From Gamarada debralockiae (taxonomy: Eukaryota; Ascomycota; Leotiomycetes; Helotiales; Hyphodiscaceae): a stretch of 64,000 nt of DNA. How positions within the stretch are numbered: the first letter of the stretch is position 1; every line of letters starts with the position of its first letter. This document shows, in pieces, positions 11,201 to 23,143 of the stretch. The notes under the pieces were generated by a model, which saw only the letters and a list, made by a program, of their open reading frames with translations, had not been told where the DNA came from and did not search any database. The translations under genes and the position numbers were made by a program. The DNA is taken from the NCBI GenBank assembly GCA_002803225.1, contig NXFV01001603.1, positions 1-64,000 on the forward strand. Reading direction: 5' to 3'.

Positions 11201-12580
11201 GAGACCGAGGTGCTAGTTTTTGACGAGGAGCTGCTTGTCGATGAAACGCTGGAAGAGGTTATTAATTTTGAGCTGGTCGAGGACTTTGAAGTTGACACGG
11301 TATTAGTTGATGAGGTTTGGGACGCAGAGGCTGTAGAAGTCGAGGAAGTTGTAGCCTTGCTTGTTGAAGTTGAGGACGTAGAAGATTTAGTCGATGAAGA
11401 CGTAGAAGTTTTGCTAGTCAACGTGTTTGACGTAGATGAACCCTTTGTCGATGACGAAACTGAGCTTGATGAACTTGTAGTCACCTTGCTCGAGGTTGTT
11501 GCCACAGACGAACTTGTTGAAATTGAGGAAGACGTAGAGCTGCTCGTGACTGTAGTATAAGGAGGCAAACTGACTGCATGATTGTAGTCATACAGATCAA
11601 GATGGCCTGATCCACCGCAGAACTCGGAAAAGTTACCATTGCAAAGCATATTGCATCCGGTCAAACCGTCGGTTGCGAGAGCGCCGCCGTTATTTACAGC
11701 AGTGTCGCAATCTATCGAGAGTCAGTAGAAAATTCTAAGTGTCTAAGCTCGAGATCTCTTACAGCATTCGCCAGAGTATTCCACACCAGCAAGTGGGTAG
11801 CCTGCAGTCTGACACGCTGAGAGACAGAGAGCAACTGTCATTGATCCGGAACCGCCAGTTGTGCCCATGCCATTGGTAAGAGCACGGCCAGTTGTACCCT
11901 CACTGCATGGTAAGTTAGAAAATATATCCAAATCAGTTGGTTCAATGACTCACGTGTAACATCCAGAGAACGACCAATTGCCAACGCCCAAGTTCGTGGA
12001 AGGACCACTTGTTCCACTCCAAAACAGATTCAGTCTGTTTGGTCCGCCACAGGCTTCTGTAGCATTTCCAGAACATGCCATATTGCAATCAGTAGTTGGA
12101 GCTGACCCACTTCCCGACGCGAGGGTGTTTCCGCAGACTGGAAACGTCAGCTTAGTTCATTGTATTGGACTGGGCAACTCACAGCATTGTGTGGAGTACT
12201 CAGTTCCAGCATATATGTAGCCATTCTTTGAGCAGTATGCGATACAACTTTCGTCGGTCATGGCAGCATTGTCGGTATAACCACCGCCGGTAAGTGTTCG
12301 ACCAACATCCCTTGAGGTGAATTAGCCTCGTGTTCTATGGTAAGGTGAACTGCAATCAGGTGCTGTATGTTGAGATAGAGCAACTTACACATAGCATCCT
12401 TGAGATGTCCAGCTACCTGGAAGAGTTGAAGGTGTAACCAGAGCTCTTTTGGCAATGTAAGATGCGCCAGAAGTAGTCAGCTGCCACGAATTAGATTTTA
12501 TCCGTCAAAGATGATCCGATTGAACTCACAGAAGACGCTACGAGCAATGCTCGAAGAGCAGACCCCAGATTCCTCCCCAT
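8245..12580 (-). CDS. Secreted multi-WSC glyoxal/galactose oxidase-like copper radical oxidase (AA5)
   Basis: Eight exons: 12580-12530, 12480-12389, 12310-12183, 12137-11954, 11902-11763, 11711-10959, 10913-8998 and 8946-8245; 1321 aa. Each junction keeps frame. Signal peptide-like N-terminus (LRALLVASS). Five Cys-rich WSC domains follow at about 40-135, 150-245, 395-490, 537-632 and 647-762. Ser/Thr-rich linkers, probably O-glycosylated, lie at about 255-390 and 495-535. The catalytic half (about 790-1321) shows the copper radical oxidase set: Cys862 (DVFC) and Tyr921 (RWYPSA) as the thioether pair, Tyr1153-His1154 (RLYHSEA) and His1246 ([10 protein letters not shown]). Spacings fit the family. 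Known members oxidise aldehydes or alcohols to make H2O2 outside the cell; WSC domains bind glycans. The substrate cannot be told from sequence. Confidence 0.92.
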
Positions 12581-15441
12581 GTTGAGGGTTCCCAATGTTA
12601 AGGCAAAGAATGAGCAACTCAGGGGATGATATTAAAGAAAGAAATTATGTATGCTATACTATATGAGAATTATTATATAAGTGAGTGAAAGACGAAAACG
12701 ACAGTTGCCATCAGGCTGGATTCAAACGATTGAGGCGGAAATGGTATTATAAACAATTTTGAGAAAAGTAAGAAAAGAGAGATGATAGAGCTATCTTTAA
12801 AGCGGGTCCGGGCTGTCAGGGGTTAGACGCATCTCTTCGGCAGAGCACCCTAAGGGTGATAGTTCGTATCTCAAATCTTTTAGAGCCGGCCTAGCCAGCT
12901 CCAACACCGACCTGGCATCTGGGCTGATCGGTTTCCAGCCGCATTTTGCTATTATTTAAGCTTGTTTCGATCAGTCTGGACCAGAATTGCGCGTAACATG
13001 GGAAGCGCGAATGGCAAAGTCAAGGCGCATGAGACATAAATTTCCACTAAACGTGAGGCGTAAGAATGTAGGATTGAAATGGTTTAAAATGCAACTTCAC
13101 TGCATTAAAACGCCACCAATATATTTTCTGTTAGACGCTTTGACTTCATTTGCTGGATGGAACGGCACGTGGAAAAAGCAGCGATTGGGAACCTCCTGTT
13201 GGGGGTTAGTTGTAAATAGCAGCGGGGTACGAAGAGTAAGCCCTAAACGGTCTTCTGAGCCTCATGGCTTGGAAGCTGTGTGCGAGAACACTCAACGGTG
13301 AAGGTACGAGCAGATCGCAGTACAAGGTAAAATTGACGGATGACCTAAAAAATGCATCTCACATGCTCCTGGATGAAAACAACGTGAAGCATCGAGATGG
13401 GCCGATGGGGAAACTTTAAGCCGCAAAAATATTCTCCGTAGATGGCCAAATGAAATCTGACATCTGCACTCTTATCACAGCTAGCCCCTGAAGAAATAAT
13501 CTATATGCAAGACAGGTACAGGGGGAAGCTTTGTTTCTCAAATCCGGTAAGGGCTTAGTAGGGAGACCTTGGCGTAGGGGTGGGCGAAAAGCGGTTAGAT
13601 TTAAAGGGTCCAGCAATCTGACCTCCCCGGTGACTGTGACAAGTGTGGTGTGGCTGAGCTAAACAAATCCAGAATGCACAGATCTCCGAAAGCCACAGAA
13701 CATCCGTGCTGAAAGGGGTAGGGCGTCGGTAAGCAAGAACTCCAGGTCACTCACAGGTCATCCCACCGTGGCTCGGCGTGTATCGTACCCCAAGTTTGAA
13801 TACTGCTTCTGTAGATTACAGAGCGGAGTTGTGGGCGACAAAAGACTCAATTGCACGTTTTGATGACGACGAGAGAGGGATACAGGAGGAAGAAAGGGCT
13901 CTGCTCTTGACAGCTACTCCTAGCTTTGTGAAGTTACACGGTGACAAGATGCTAAATTATAAGGTACCCAAAAGCCCGGAGAGGTGTTTCTCCACAGGCC
14001 ATTGGTCCTCGCTTGTGCAAGCACCCGAAGCAAGGAAATCCCCAAGAAACTCAAACTTCAGCTGAACGAACGAAACTTAATCCGTACCTGCCCAGATCGA
14101 CTCCCCAAAGCAAATTCCCGATCTAACTACAAAGTCTTAAAGTTATCACTCACAGACCCTCAGCCCTCCCAAGTCTATATAGCGCCAAAAAAGCCCTTTT
14201 CACCCTTTCCTCATCTCCACAGCCGCCCTCCGAGCGCCATCGAAGATAGCGACCCGCGCGCTCACAGAGTCTCAGACCGCTTTTTCCTACCCCTCGCTCA
14301 GAAAGACGTAATAATAGCAACACGCAAGTCGTCTCGAAGCCTATCACCAGTATCACGCCTGTGAATCCAGCCAATACCATTGAGCCTTCACCGTACAGAG
14401 CGAGGCTGGGCGTATTGGGCGGGATTTCTTCGAGCTATGGTTTTAGTGGAGTCTACTATTGGGATGTAAAGTAAGGAAGGCGCGCTGTGCTTGAAGGAGA
14501 GGCAAGACAGCGATCTGCTTTTCGAATTGGATGCACGATGTCGGCGTTAAGACCGTTCTTTGGGCGCGAATACCGGCTGATGGCAGAATGGGTTTCAAAC
14601 ACGGATGGAGGACCATCTTGTGCCACTATGCCACTTCAACACATACGCGGACGACAATAAGCAACACCGAGATCTGTGTCCGCAAATTTCGAAATACCAA
14701 CATTCAAGTCGAAGACGGCGAAGGGACATGAAGGTCTGGTAGGTCGATGCGCTATGACGAGCTGGAAGTTACCTCGAAAATCAAGCTGGAATTCATGATC
14801 CTGAGAGGAGGTTGAGTTGCCAAAGGAGATAGAGAGAGGCGCGACCACAACGAAAGTCCGAACCCGGAAATCGCTTTTCTTGCATAGCCATCAGACCTCT
14901 CTCTGCTCTCGGATAGGGACCCCTACGAGCTCGACAAACAACCGATTGCCTAGGAAATACAAATAAAGGGCTCCGAACATGCTGAAAAGGGAGGAAGACT
15001 CCAAGACTGGACCCTACCATGGCCTGCTTCCCTGCTGGGCGTATGTTAAGCAAAGCGGAAGGGAATGGGGACTCAGTGACACATAACCAAGTAGTGTGAT
15101 TGATGTGAGGCTCAGAAGTTCTTCGAAATAATGAGCAGACCTCTTCACGTCTCTTCAAGTATGGGTTGTCAGAAGCTCCTCCTTAACCTCCAGATCCCAT
15201 TTGGTGCTAGCACTCAGACAAAGCGTGCGATGGCCCTCACGGCTTGTAGGCTGTGGCTGCCTCTCCTGTCCGCCTTCTTACATTCTCAATTCAAAGAAAC
15301 TGCAAGACTTTCCTCGGCTCTTGGCTGTTCAGTGCGCTTCTAATCTTTACTTTACACGCGAGAATCAAAGATGGAACATCTCAGTTCGCTCTTTTAATTT
15401 CTGCACATTCATGGAGGATTGGAGATACAGTGCCCATGATA
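12581..15441. other. Long intergenic region, no supported gene
   Basis: About 2.9 kb. The first few hundred bases are the oxidase promoter. Frames near 12987-13301, 13778-14364 and 14793-15158 lack recognisable motifs and splice continuity. I see no RNA gene. Confidence 0.45.
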
Positions 15442-15590
15442 GCCCCTTGTACTGCCAAGAGTTGCACGAACCTCATCTCATGCCACATAGATTATTCCTG
15501 ACGCCGCACGCCCCTTGTACTGCCAAGAAGTTGTACGAACCGCATCTCATGCTACATGGATTATTTCTCGACGCCACACGCCCCCTTGTA
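15442..15590 (+). repeat. Tandem duplication, unit about 68-70 bp
   Basis: Two adjacent copies begin with GCCCCTTGTACTGCCAAG at 15442 and 15510. A third partial start (GCCCCCTTGTAC) lies at about 15580. The copies differ mainly by transitions, for example TTGCACGAACCTC versus TTGTACGAACCGC and GCCACATAG versus GCTACATGG. Not coding as far as I can see. Confidence 0.8.
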
Positions 15591-15689
15591 CCATGATGGC
15601 GCATGTCAGCGTACCAGGTTCCACACTCTCTTACCTGATCTTGAGCTTCGCATAACATTTGCGAGGCGTACTCCATAATAGGTCAATAT

Positions 15690-15868
15690 TACCGGAAGAA
15701 CTCCTCTGCCCCTGGGCCTTAATATCAGGTGAGAGTCCGCCAGGGTCGGTAAAATTGAGGACATCTGGACGGAAGCCAGGGTTCGCGATTGATCCACTCA
15801 TTGTGCTTACTGTGGGATCGGACAAATTCTCGGCTCATCGCGGTACACTAGTCTTGGATGCTTCCTAG
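15690..15868 (+). other. Possible BTB/POZ relic
   Basis: An open frame ends with a stretch like the start of a BTB/POZ domain: DPLIVLTVGSDKFSAHRGTL, which matches the usual pattern (I/V)xVG(S/P)xxxxxHxxxL. The frame then stops within six codons and the following 350 bases carry no continuation that I can recognise. If real it is a fragment. Confidence is low because the motif is short. Confidence 0.22.
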
Positions 15869-16222
15869 TCTTGGCACTTGTCTCGAACTACTTCAAACCA
15901 TTATTGCCAATTCCAGCAGAAGCTGCTGTAACGAAAGCTCATATTTATTGCAGATAGGAATATTGCACAGTATTCACAAATCTGCGTCCCCTAAATTGTT
16001 GCAAGCATCTAGTTTGGATACATTCGATAGAGAGCTAGTTGCCCTCACACTAACTGCTGCTCTCTGCTCTCCGCGCGAGTATTGTGTTCGCCCTGTTCTT
16101 TATCTTCTACTTTTCCCATTGCCCTTTCTAGCTGGCTCAACAATCAACCGCTTGAAAACATCGTCATGCCGTTGTGTCAATCGTTCATCACCTGTCTGCA
16201 GTCAGCTTCGTCCGAAAGTCAT

Positions 16223-18721
16223 CTAGTCATCTCCTTTCAAGAGCTTACAGAATTCCCTGTACGCCGCCTGCAGCCTCAGGAGAACAGCATTGAGGACTTC
16301 GTCATCTTCTCCAACATCCTTCTCTGACTGCCAAGTCATAGTCATAGGCGAGTCGATCCCACGACATAATGTGCCATACACAACAGTCAATCGTTTATAC
16401 ATGAACGCGGCTTTCTCCAGGCGCCTTTCGTGACCGGTACGACCTGATCTGTATTAGCACTTCTTCTCATCCCAATCCTCTCAAAGTTTCGTAACTTACG
16501 TTTCCCATGTCTCGGCAAACCCAATCTAATCTCATCCCTCACCATGCGCTCGCGATACAACACTATCAGTCTCAACAAGCAAATACCTGCAACAATACGA
16601 TTATGCTCGTTCGATCCAATGATCTCTCTCAAATTGTCAAGCTCGCCAAAGATATGTTCTTCCGCTGTCTCAAAGCCTTCCGCGGCTCGGAGCCGGATCT
16701 GATCGTGGATTGTTTCAGAGACGTATCGTTGATTATGTGATGGTGGCCGGGAGAGCAGGTCGTAGGAGCCATCGTGGAGGTTGATGAAGCCATAGGCTAC
16801 AAGACCGTTGAGACTTGCTATCCGGAGTGTATCATTGGCGAGGTTACGCTGGTGAATTGTCAGTCGCGAATCAATGATAGGATGGGAGGTACTCACCAGT
16901 CGTGATATTCGACTTGGTCTGCAGTAGTGCAGGAGAAAGGCGTCCAGTAATGGTGTTAAGGAGCCAGAGTGGCTCCCATCGGAGAAGCAGAGGATCTTTC
17001 TGCCAAACAGATCGAGTCGGTCGACGCTAGGGAGCGAGCTTGGCACAATCACGTATCGTTGATCATGGACGAAGTGGCTTGTGATGTAGATGCCATTTTC
17101 TCTGCGAAGACACTTCCAGCGGCAAATGGGTAATGATTGGCACTGCATGACTTCTAGTTGAAGTTTCGCAGTGTTTGGCCCGCCATCGACCCAAACCACC
17201 ACTCGTTTTGGTGCGCCAGTCAAACATGTCTCGATGTTTTCCAGCTGTCCTTTTCGAGCCAAAAGAGAGCCGTGAATATCTATAGTTCTCAGTGTCTGGA
17301 GATTTTACAATGTTAAATCCTTGACATACCTTTCACCCCAATGTAAATATCCTTGAACTTATTCCTCCAGCAAACTTTACAAGCAAGTAGCGGATCTTGC
17401 GCCGCCTTCAGACAGCGATTACACACTGCCTCCTCACTGCACTACCTTTCGTAAGTACATCTTGTCTTTAATCTCGAGCGGTGTGTCAACTTACCGAAAC
17501 CTTTCTGGCGCGACAAGAGAAGCAAGCGCCATTCTCTCTGACCTTCTTTACTTTCTTCCTCTCTTCTGGTCCGAAAGCCTTTCTTTTCCCCTTGGCTACG
17601 CGCAATCCTGGACTTGTTTCGAAATTCACTATGAGCTTGTCCATTTCCGGTGGAGCTTCGCCAGGTCCTGGTAGATCGGGTGGCGTATTGAGATGGATTA
17701 TGGATAGAGTGCCAAAGTCAGATTGTGAAGAGATCGGAGTGGTATTTCCACGCCGCTGAGGACCACTATCGCTCGCCAACGGAGAAAGCGAATTCGTCGG
17801 CGTGGCCTTGATCTCGGTCCAGGTGAAGCTGGGCTCCTCGTCTTGTGTGTCGTAACTTGGTAGCCGAGCCTCAGCCGATGTTGTATCCGCCCCTGAGGTG
17901 CAACCCCGGCTGAAAAATGCGGTATTTACTCCGGAAGACCCAAGCACGAAGACATTGCTGAGCCCTTCCCCTATTGGCATGCTCCGAGAAATCTGCTCGC
18001 ATTCCTCGATAGGTAACGAATCTGGGATCCGAAAGCTATTCTCGAAGCAGGGTGAGCAGTAGTCTACCCCTAGGCTATAGCTTTGAGGGCGAGAAGTATT
18101 GTAGCCATGGGGTATACTCGATAGTGGCACCGTCATCGTCTCATCTGAAATCATGAAGGACGTCAAGGCTTCCGCAGAAGATATATTTGCAGTCGCCACT
18201 TGCCATGGCATTAAGCTTGGGAAAGGAATGAGATTGTTATGTGACGCCTCTCCAGTGGTTGGAATTGGAAGGGACACAGATTCCGATGAGGTCGTTGGCA
18301 GCCAAGTTCCTGGTCCCTCGCGGCAATCAAACGAAATCTCCTGGCCGATTGGATCGACATTGAACCCATGGGCTGGGACCTTATTGAGTTGAGACATGAG
18401 AGTTTGGCTTGGGTTATCTCTGGGAAATTTCGGATCCACACTGCCCTGTAAACTACAATTACTCGGCAAAAGATTTTGAGACGATTGATCTGGTATCGCC
18501 AACTTCCAGCACTCAACGTCAACTAATAAAGTCGGGTCTAAAGCGGATGATCTCGCGAGACTGTTGGGATAGAAATCGAAGGTGCCGATGAAGGGTGACT
18601 TATTACTGGCGCTAATTGAGGCAGGTCTGTTGTCTGCGGCCGCTTTCCAGCCAAATAACTCTGGCGTATCTTCCACATCAGTTCCATATTGGGCCCTGGC
18701 ATAACTGGGCTGAAACTCCAT
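16223..18721 (-). CDS. Zn2Cys6 transcription factor with internal zinc cluster
   Basis: Five exons: 18721-17495, 17441-17330, 17279-16897, 16848-16500 and 16443-16223; 763 aa. The introns of 53, 50 and 55 nt are needed for frame. The 48-nt intron at 16896-16849 is optional because it is in frame and stop-free; it has good GTGAGT and CAG signals. ATG 18721 is preferred because the open frame upstream begins without ATG and contains a GTAAGT donor, suggesting a 5' UTR intron. Residues 1-380 are low complexity and Ser/Pro-rich. The zinc cluster sits at 400-430: Cys400, 403, 410, 416, 419 and 430, with basic RARK and a preceding Lys/Arg-rich segment; its codons cross the first intron. The C-terminal ~300 residues are mostly helical. 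Targets unknown; the oxidase gene about 3.6 kb away on the same strand is a neighbour, not a demonstrated target. Confidence 0.85.
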
Positions 18722-20211
18722 GATTGCAATTCGACATAACACGGCGCTTTGGGAAGTTGCTGATATCGGAAGAAAGATTTGTCTCCTCTCGGAAAGAGAA
18801 GGCGTGAGGATGCTGTTGACGAATTCGGTGTAAGACACAAAAACTTCCACGATGAAGGAGGGAACAATGGCACTTTCGTTACGGCAGAATCGACTTACCA
18901 ATTAAAAAATTCTTGAATCGTATGACGATCCTCACCAGTGCTGCCTGATCAAACAATCACTCACTTCAAACGAAGAAAGTGCGAGCCGCGGCTATCAGCC
19001 AAGGCTGAGCAGTTTTCTGCTTCAAATTTCGTGAAACTGGACAATCATACTCTTACAACTCCGGGGAACTTATCCCCAAGCCTATATAGCTTTTCCCACA
19101 TTAAAGAGGAGTAACCGCACGCAGCGTTGAGGCGAGTGGTCATCAAAAACGGTCGCTCGGTGAGTCTCGGGCATGCGTTCTCATTGGTCAGCCGTGCCGT
19201 CGGACTTTATCCTGGGAAAAACTTTGGTGGGATTCAAGGCGGCAGATTCTTCTCATCCAGTCGATCTAAAAGCCCGGATGCCTTGCTTTGAGCCTGCGGA
19301 TCCGCAAGGCTCTGCTGGCGCCCTGGTTCGCACGGGAAGAACGATTGCCTTTTAGACTTTCGATCTTCCACTAGTGAAGAAAGGCCGGACCTGGCCCACA
19401 GCAAGACTCGAGATGCCCCAAATAATATGCAGCTTTTTGACTTCACTTGAAGAAGGCAGGTACGAGTTTTTTTTTTTCATAGTCAATGAAACACTCTTTC
19501 CCTCGATTGTGGCTGAGGCTGTGCTGGCCCGCCCGCGTTCGTCGGGTAGCTTTAGCACCGAGCCTCCCCCAAGTTTAAATTGCCCATATGAGTCTTGGAA
19601 GCTTACAACCCTATTTGTTTCGTACGATGCTTTTTAGAGATGACGAAGGTGGGAAAGTCTAGACTTTTCTTCCCATGACTTTCAGGTTCGAACTTATGAC
19701 TGGCTCCGGAAGGCAGCAACGATCAGATTTCACAATTTCTGCGCATTGTAGAGAAACCGTATCGTCCCACAATGGGATGCTTAGCCTTGTTAACAAGGAA
19801 ATATCTCTCAAAAAGAAAAGGAGAGGCAACGAAGGACACTCTGTCGCTCGGGGGTTGGTTGTTTCAGTCTGCGATCACGTGAAGCAGCGCTGCTGTGTAA
19901 CCAAGCATCACTACAGTAGAAGAGCCTCTCAAGCTGTCAAGACTCTCAGAAATGCATAATTGAGAAGACAAGAATAGCTTGATTCTGAGCTAGCAATCTG
20001 AGCTTTTGCAATGCGATTCACTCACTTTGAGGCTCTTCACCTTGCATCTTCCTTGCTTTTATCTACCAACGGATCACGAACCCCTTTCCTTTGTCGGTTC
20101 TTCACAGTGCTTTAGCAGGACTCTTGAGGTATTGCTGGATTTCTCCCAGTCTCATGCAAATGCGAGAAAATACACAGAAAGTCGCATGCCAAATATCTAC
20201 GGATATTGCTC
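18722..20211. other. Intergenic, upstream region of the zinc-cluster gene
   Basis: Contains the probable 5' UTR intron donor at about 18897 on the minus strand and then about 1.3 kb with no domain-bearing frame. Confidence 0.45.
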
Positions 20212-21104
20212 ATGGCTAACGCAATTAGTTCAACGACTGCTACGATCAGCTCTCCGGATCTGGAAACTCATCTCGAGATTCGATACAACATCAAAATTTC
20301 TGAAATCACTCAACTTGACCACAATGTCTTCAAGATATATCGCCACGATGATCCGAGTTGGGTAGCACGAGTCTTCGATCCCAGTTGACCCATCGAGATT
20401 GTTGAAGGCGATGCCGAGATCTTACGCTTTCTTGAACAGCATAATTTTCCTGCAGAACGATGGGCGAATCTTGAGACTGTATCTACGACGCCTGACGGGC
20501 AACATGTTTTTGTCACAGATTTTGTTGTAGGTCGCCGACCTCGCAAAGGAGAACAGCTGTTTCCTAAACTTGGAGACTTGCTCGGTCGTTTGCACACTTT
20601 GGAAACTGGGAACACTAGAGTGCTTGCAAGGAGAGGAGGTGCATGGCACCATGTTTGCCCGGAGGGTGGACCTAAAGAGGAGATCCAAGCTGCTTTGGCC
20701 ATGCTTCAGGAAGCGAAACAGAGCGCACAAGCTGATCAGCTTGAGACGTATGAAAAGCTGAGGAGCAAGCTCGAGGAATGGACGATTCTGAAGACCTTCC
20801 GCACGCATTCGTCCGCCCCGACTTCGTGCCATCCAACGTCATCACTGCAAACAGTGGCGATTTGGTAGTGGCAGACTGGGCTGGTTCTGGAACAGGACCA
20901 CGCGTTGCGTCACTTGGATTTCTGTTCTGCGATGCTGGGAATTCTGTACTGGGAGGACAAAACTTGAGGATGTTGTGGGAGGCATTGCTCAAATGGAGAA
21001 ACTTGCGGATAGGATCACTGCAGTTACTTGCAAGGTTCTCCAGGACGGTGGGGGAAATTGAGCTGACACCTGAGTACTTGATGAGTGGAGAGACTTCACT
21101 CTAG
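20212..21104 (+). pseudogene. APH-fold kinase-like pseudogene
   Basis: From ATG 20212 the frame reads as a small aminoglycoside/choline-kinase-fold protein: VFKIYRHDDPSWVARVF (ATP-lobe), IEIVEGDAEILRFLEQHNFP and LGDLLGRLHTL. A TGA at 20386-20388 interrupts it between DPS and PIEIVEGD, where relatives often carry Arg, so CGA to TGA is plausible. A frame change near 20780 then leads to HAFVRPDFVPSNVI and LVVADWAGSGTGP. The latter two resemble the catalytic loop and metal-binding region of this fold, with degenerate residues. Two independent lesions make it a pseudogene; the second could be an unrecognised intron, the first could not easily be. Substrate unknown. Confidence 0.72.
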
Positions 21105-21559
21105 ATCCTTTAGGTCCTTTGATTCACATGACAGTATCAGGCTGTGACACTTCAACTTCAACGTACTTAATACCCTCAAAAGTTTTCCGGTACTACTTCC
21201 AGATGAAATATAGAAGAACAGTTCTTTTCACGCACTTTTCTTTCACTTTACTTATAGTTTCTTCGCTTTGCGCTCTCCCGGTCGCCCATGGACCCAGCAG
21301 GGACAAGCAACGTCTGGGTGCCCTGACTTTGATCTGTTGGTTGCTGCGCGAAAACTTCAGTGAAAGAAGCGAAGAATTTGTTCCGGAGCTTACATCCAAG
21401 CCTGCATCCTACCAATTTCTGTTGAACAGAAGTTCACAGTCGTAACGACTCCCCATTCCACTCTGCTTGACTTGCTAGTCCCAGCGCGAGGACCTGCATA
21501 TGAGAGAGACATATTTAGTGATTGCATTGCCACCAAAACTTCATATGTAGTAGTCCCAT
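21105..21559. other. Intergenic, no supported gene
   Basis: Between the kinase relic and the molybdoenzyme relic. No recognisable features. Confidence 0.4.
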
Positions 21560-22435
21560 TCAGCTCATGAGCAAACAGAGATTTCGCATATGGGCAGAGA
21601 CGTTCTCTCTGAACTTCTGATTCATAGCATCTTCCATACCGCGAGTAATACGCTGCAAGATCTTCCCGCAGTGGATTTCATTGTCTTTGGCGTAACGATC
21701 GGAAAGCTTTTCGGAAACTGTGAGGAGCTCAATGGCTTCATAGGAAGCAACAATCCAGTATTCGAGGTGACGCTCCACAGGCTTAGAATCCTCAACTTTG
21801 CTTGCGTCCGCTTTTTATTCTGAGACCTTCAAGGCAGCTGATTGCATTTCTGGTGGAAGGATCTTGACCTGGCCCTGTTCCTCGTCGAGGATTTTCTCAA
21901 TGCGTACCGCACCGGATTTGAACATTGGCTGTTTTAAGATAGGGCCCCACTTCTCTGTGAAGAATTATTGTTAACATATATCATAGTCGAATGGCCTGGA
22001 TCTGGTCGCCCACCTTGAGTAAGCTCGTTGGCAGCTGGCGATCTCTTATCTGGCGAGTCAAAATAACTGCCGCCGCATTAGCATACACTCAGCTTCGAAT
22101 TAGATAAGCTCCTTACCCAAAATGGAACGGAACGAACGTTTGACCAGGTGAATCCTTCCAATAGACACAGGCATCTGTATTTCGCCTCTTAGGCTTTTGA
22201 CTATAACATCTTCTCCATCCTTGACGCCAAGATATTCCCCACCAACTTCTGATATTTGGATAAAAGGTGCAGGAGCCGCTTCCTGCAATGTTTTGGCACG
22301 ACCAGTCTTCGTTTGGGTGTAGAAATGATACACTTGTCAGCCCGTCGAGAGCTGCAAGGGATATTCTTTACTCGGCGCCTCAAGATCTGGAAAATAATGC
22401 GCCGCTTTGAAGAATGCGAGAATTGGCAAGGATAA
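21560..22435 (-). pseudogene. 3' relic of a bacterial-type molybdopterin oxidoreductase
   Basis: Minus-strand pieces in order: AAHYFPDLEAPSKEYPLQLSTG, then a TGA, then QVYHFYTQTKTGRA; APFIQISE with YLGVKDGEDVIVKSLRGEI (22333-22100), which fits the C-terminal dinucleotide-binding domain of the DMSO-reductase superfamily; KQPMFKSGAVRIEKI near 21950; and ERHLEYWIVASYEAIELL (21778-21560). This order matches C-terminal parts of assimilatory nitrate reductase or formate dehydrogenase-like proteins that carry bis-MGD. Stops, frame changes and an insertion near 22000-22090 break it. The iron-sulfur and active-site N-terminal two thirds are absent from the window. A relic; the exact enzyme cannot be told. 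Confidence 0.72.
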
Positions 22436-23143
22436 GGTCCTTTGAGGCCGATCATTCGTATGTTTCTTTTTAATATCGAAGTCTGCGATTGTGTGTCTGC
22501 CCTACAGTACAGAACAGTACGGTAGTGTCGGACAGTAGAGCCGGGCCGGTTAGAGTGTGGCTGAAAAGGATTTTCCGCACTTGCCCCCAACCTCCCCGGA
22601 ATTAACCCCTCACCGAGCTCCAGCGGGGATCTTCGACAGTTAAGCGAGGCAGCTGTAGGCCCGTGCACGTAGAATTAGGGGAATCACCAACCGCTAACAT
22701 GACTCAGATGTTTCACAACCGAATACATGGCGTTGTAAGACATACCATATCACTGGTTAATGTATACAAGGAAACACAACCGCGGTTTGTGCCGTGCCGA
22801 CGCCTTACGGAGTCCCCGGTATAGGGGCAGAATGGGTTTTCCCCGCTGATTACTTTATACAATCCTCGCATCAGCTATCATTACTGAAGCTTGGAGTTTT
22901 AGCCTTAACAGATATGTCTCCACTCCTTGTACGCCGTACCTTGTTCACAGATTTATCTACGTGCTAGCATTCTGCATTGCATTATCTGGTCAATTAAACT
23001 AGCAATCTAGCATAGTTTAGACCAGTTACCCAGATCTGAACCTCAACCGAGCGGTCCCTCCCACACTACACCGATTCCCTACATCTCCACCTTCGACTCG
23101 CGACCTTCAAGCAGGCGGTAGTAACACATGAGCTCGAGTTTCC
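22436..23143. other. Intergenic, no supported gene
   Basis: Where the missing N-terminal part of the molybdoenzyme would be expected. It holds no frame that I recognise. It includes the promoter of the rhodopsin-MFS gene. Confidence 0.45.

Noticed and set aside
11123..11560. 145-codon acidic frame on the plus strand
   Set aside because: Antisense shadow of the Ser/Thr-rich linker of the oxidase; Ser codons read backwards give Asp, Glu and Val.
12780..12900. TTCG-containing stretch resembling a tRNA T-arm
   Set aside because: No acceptor or anticodon stem could be drawn around it.
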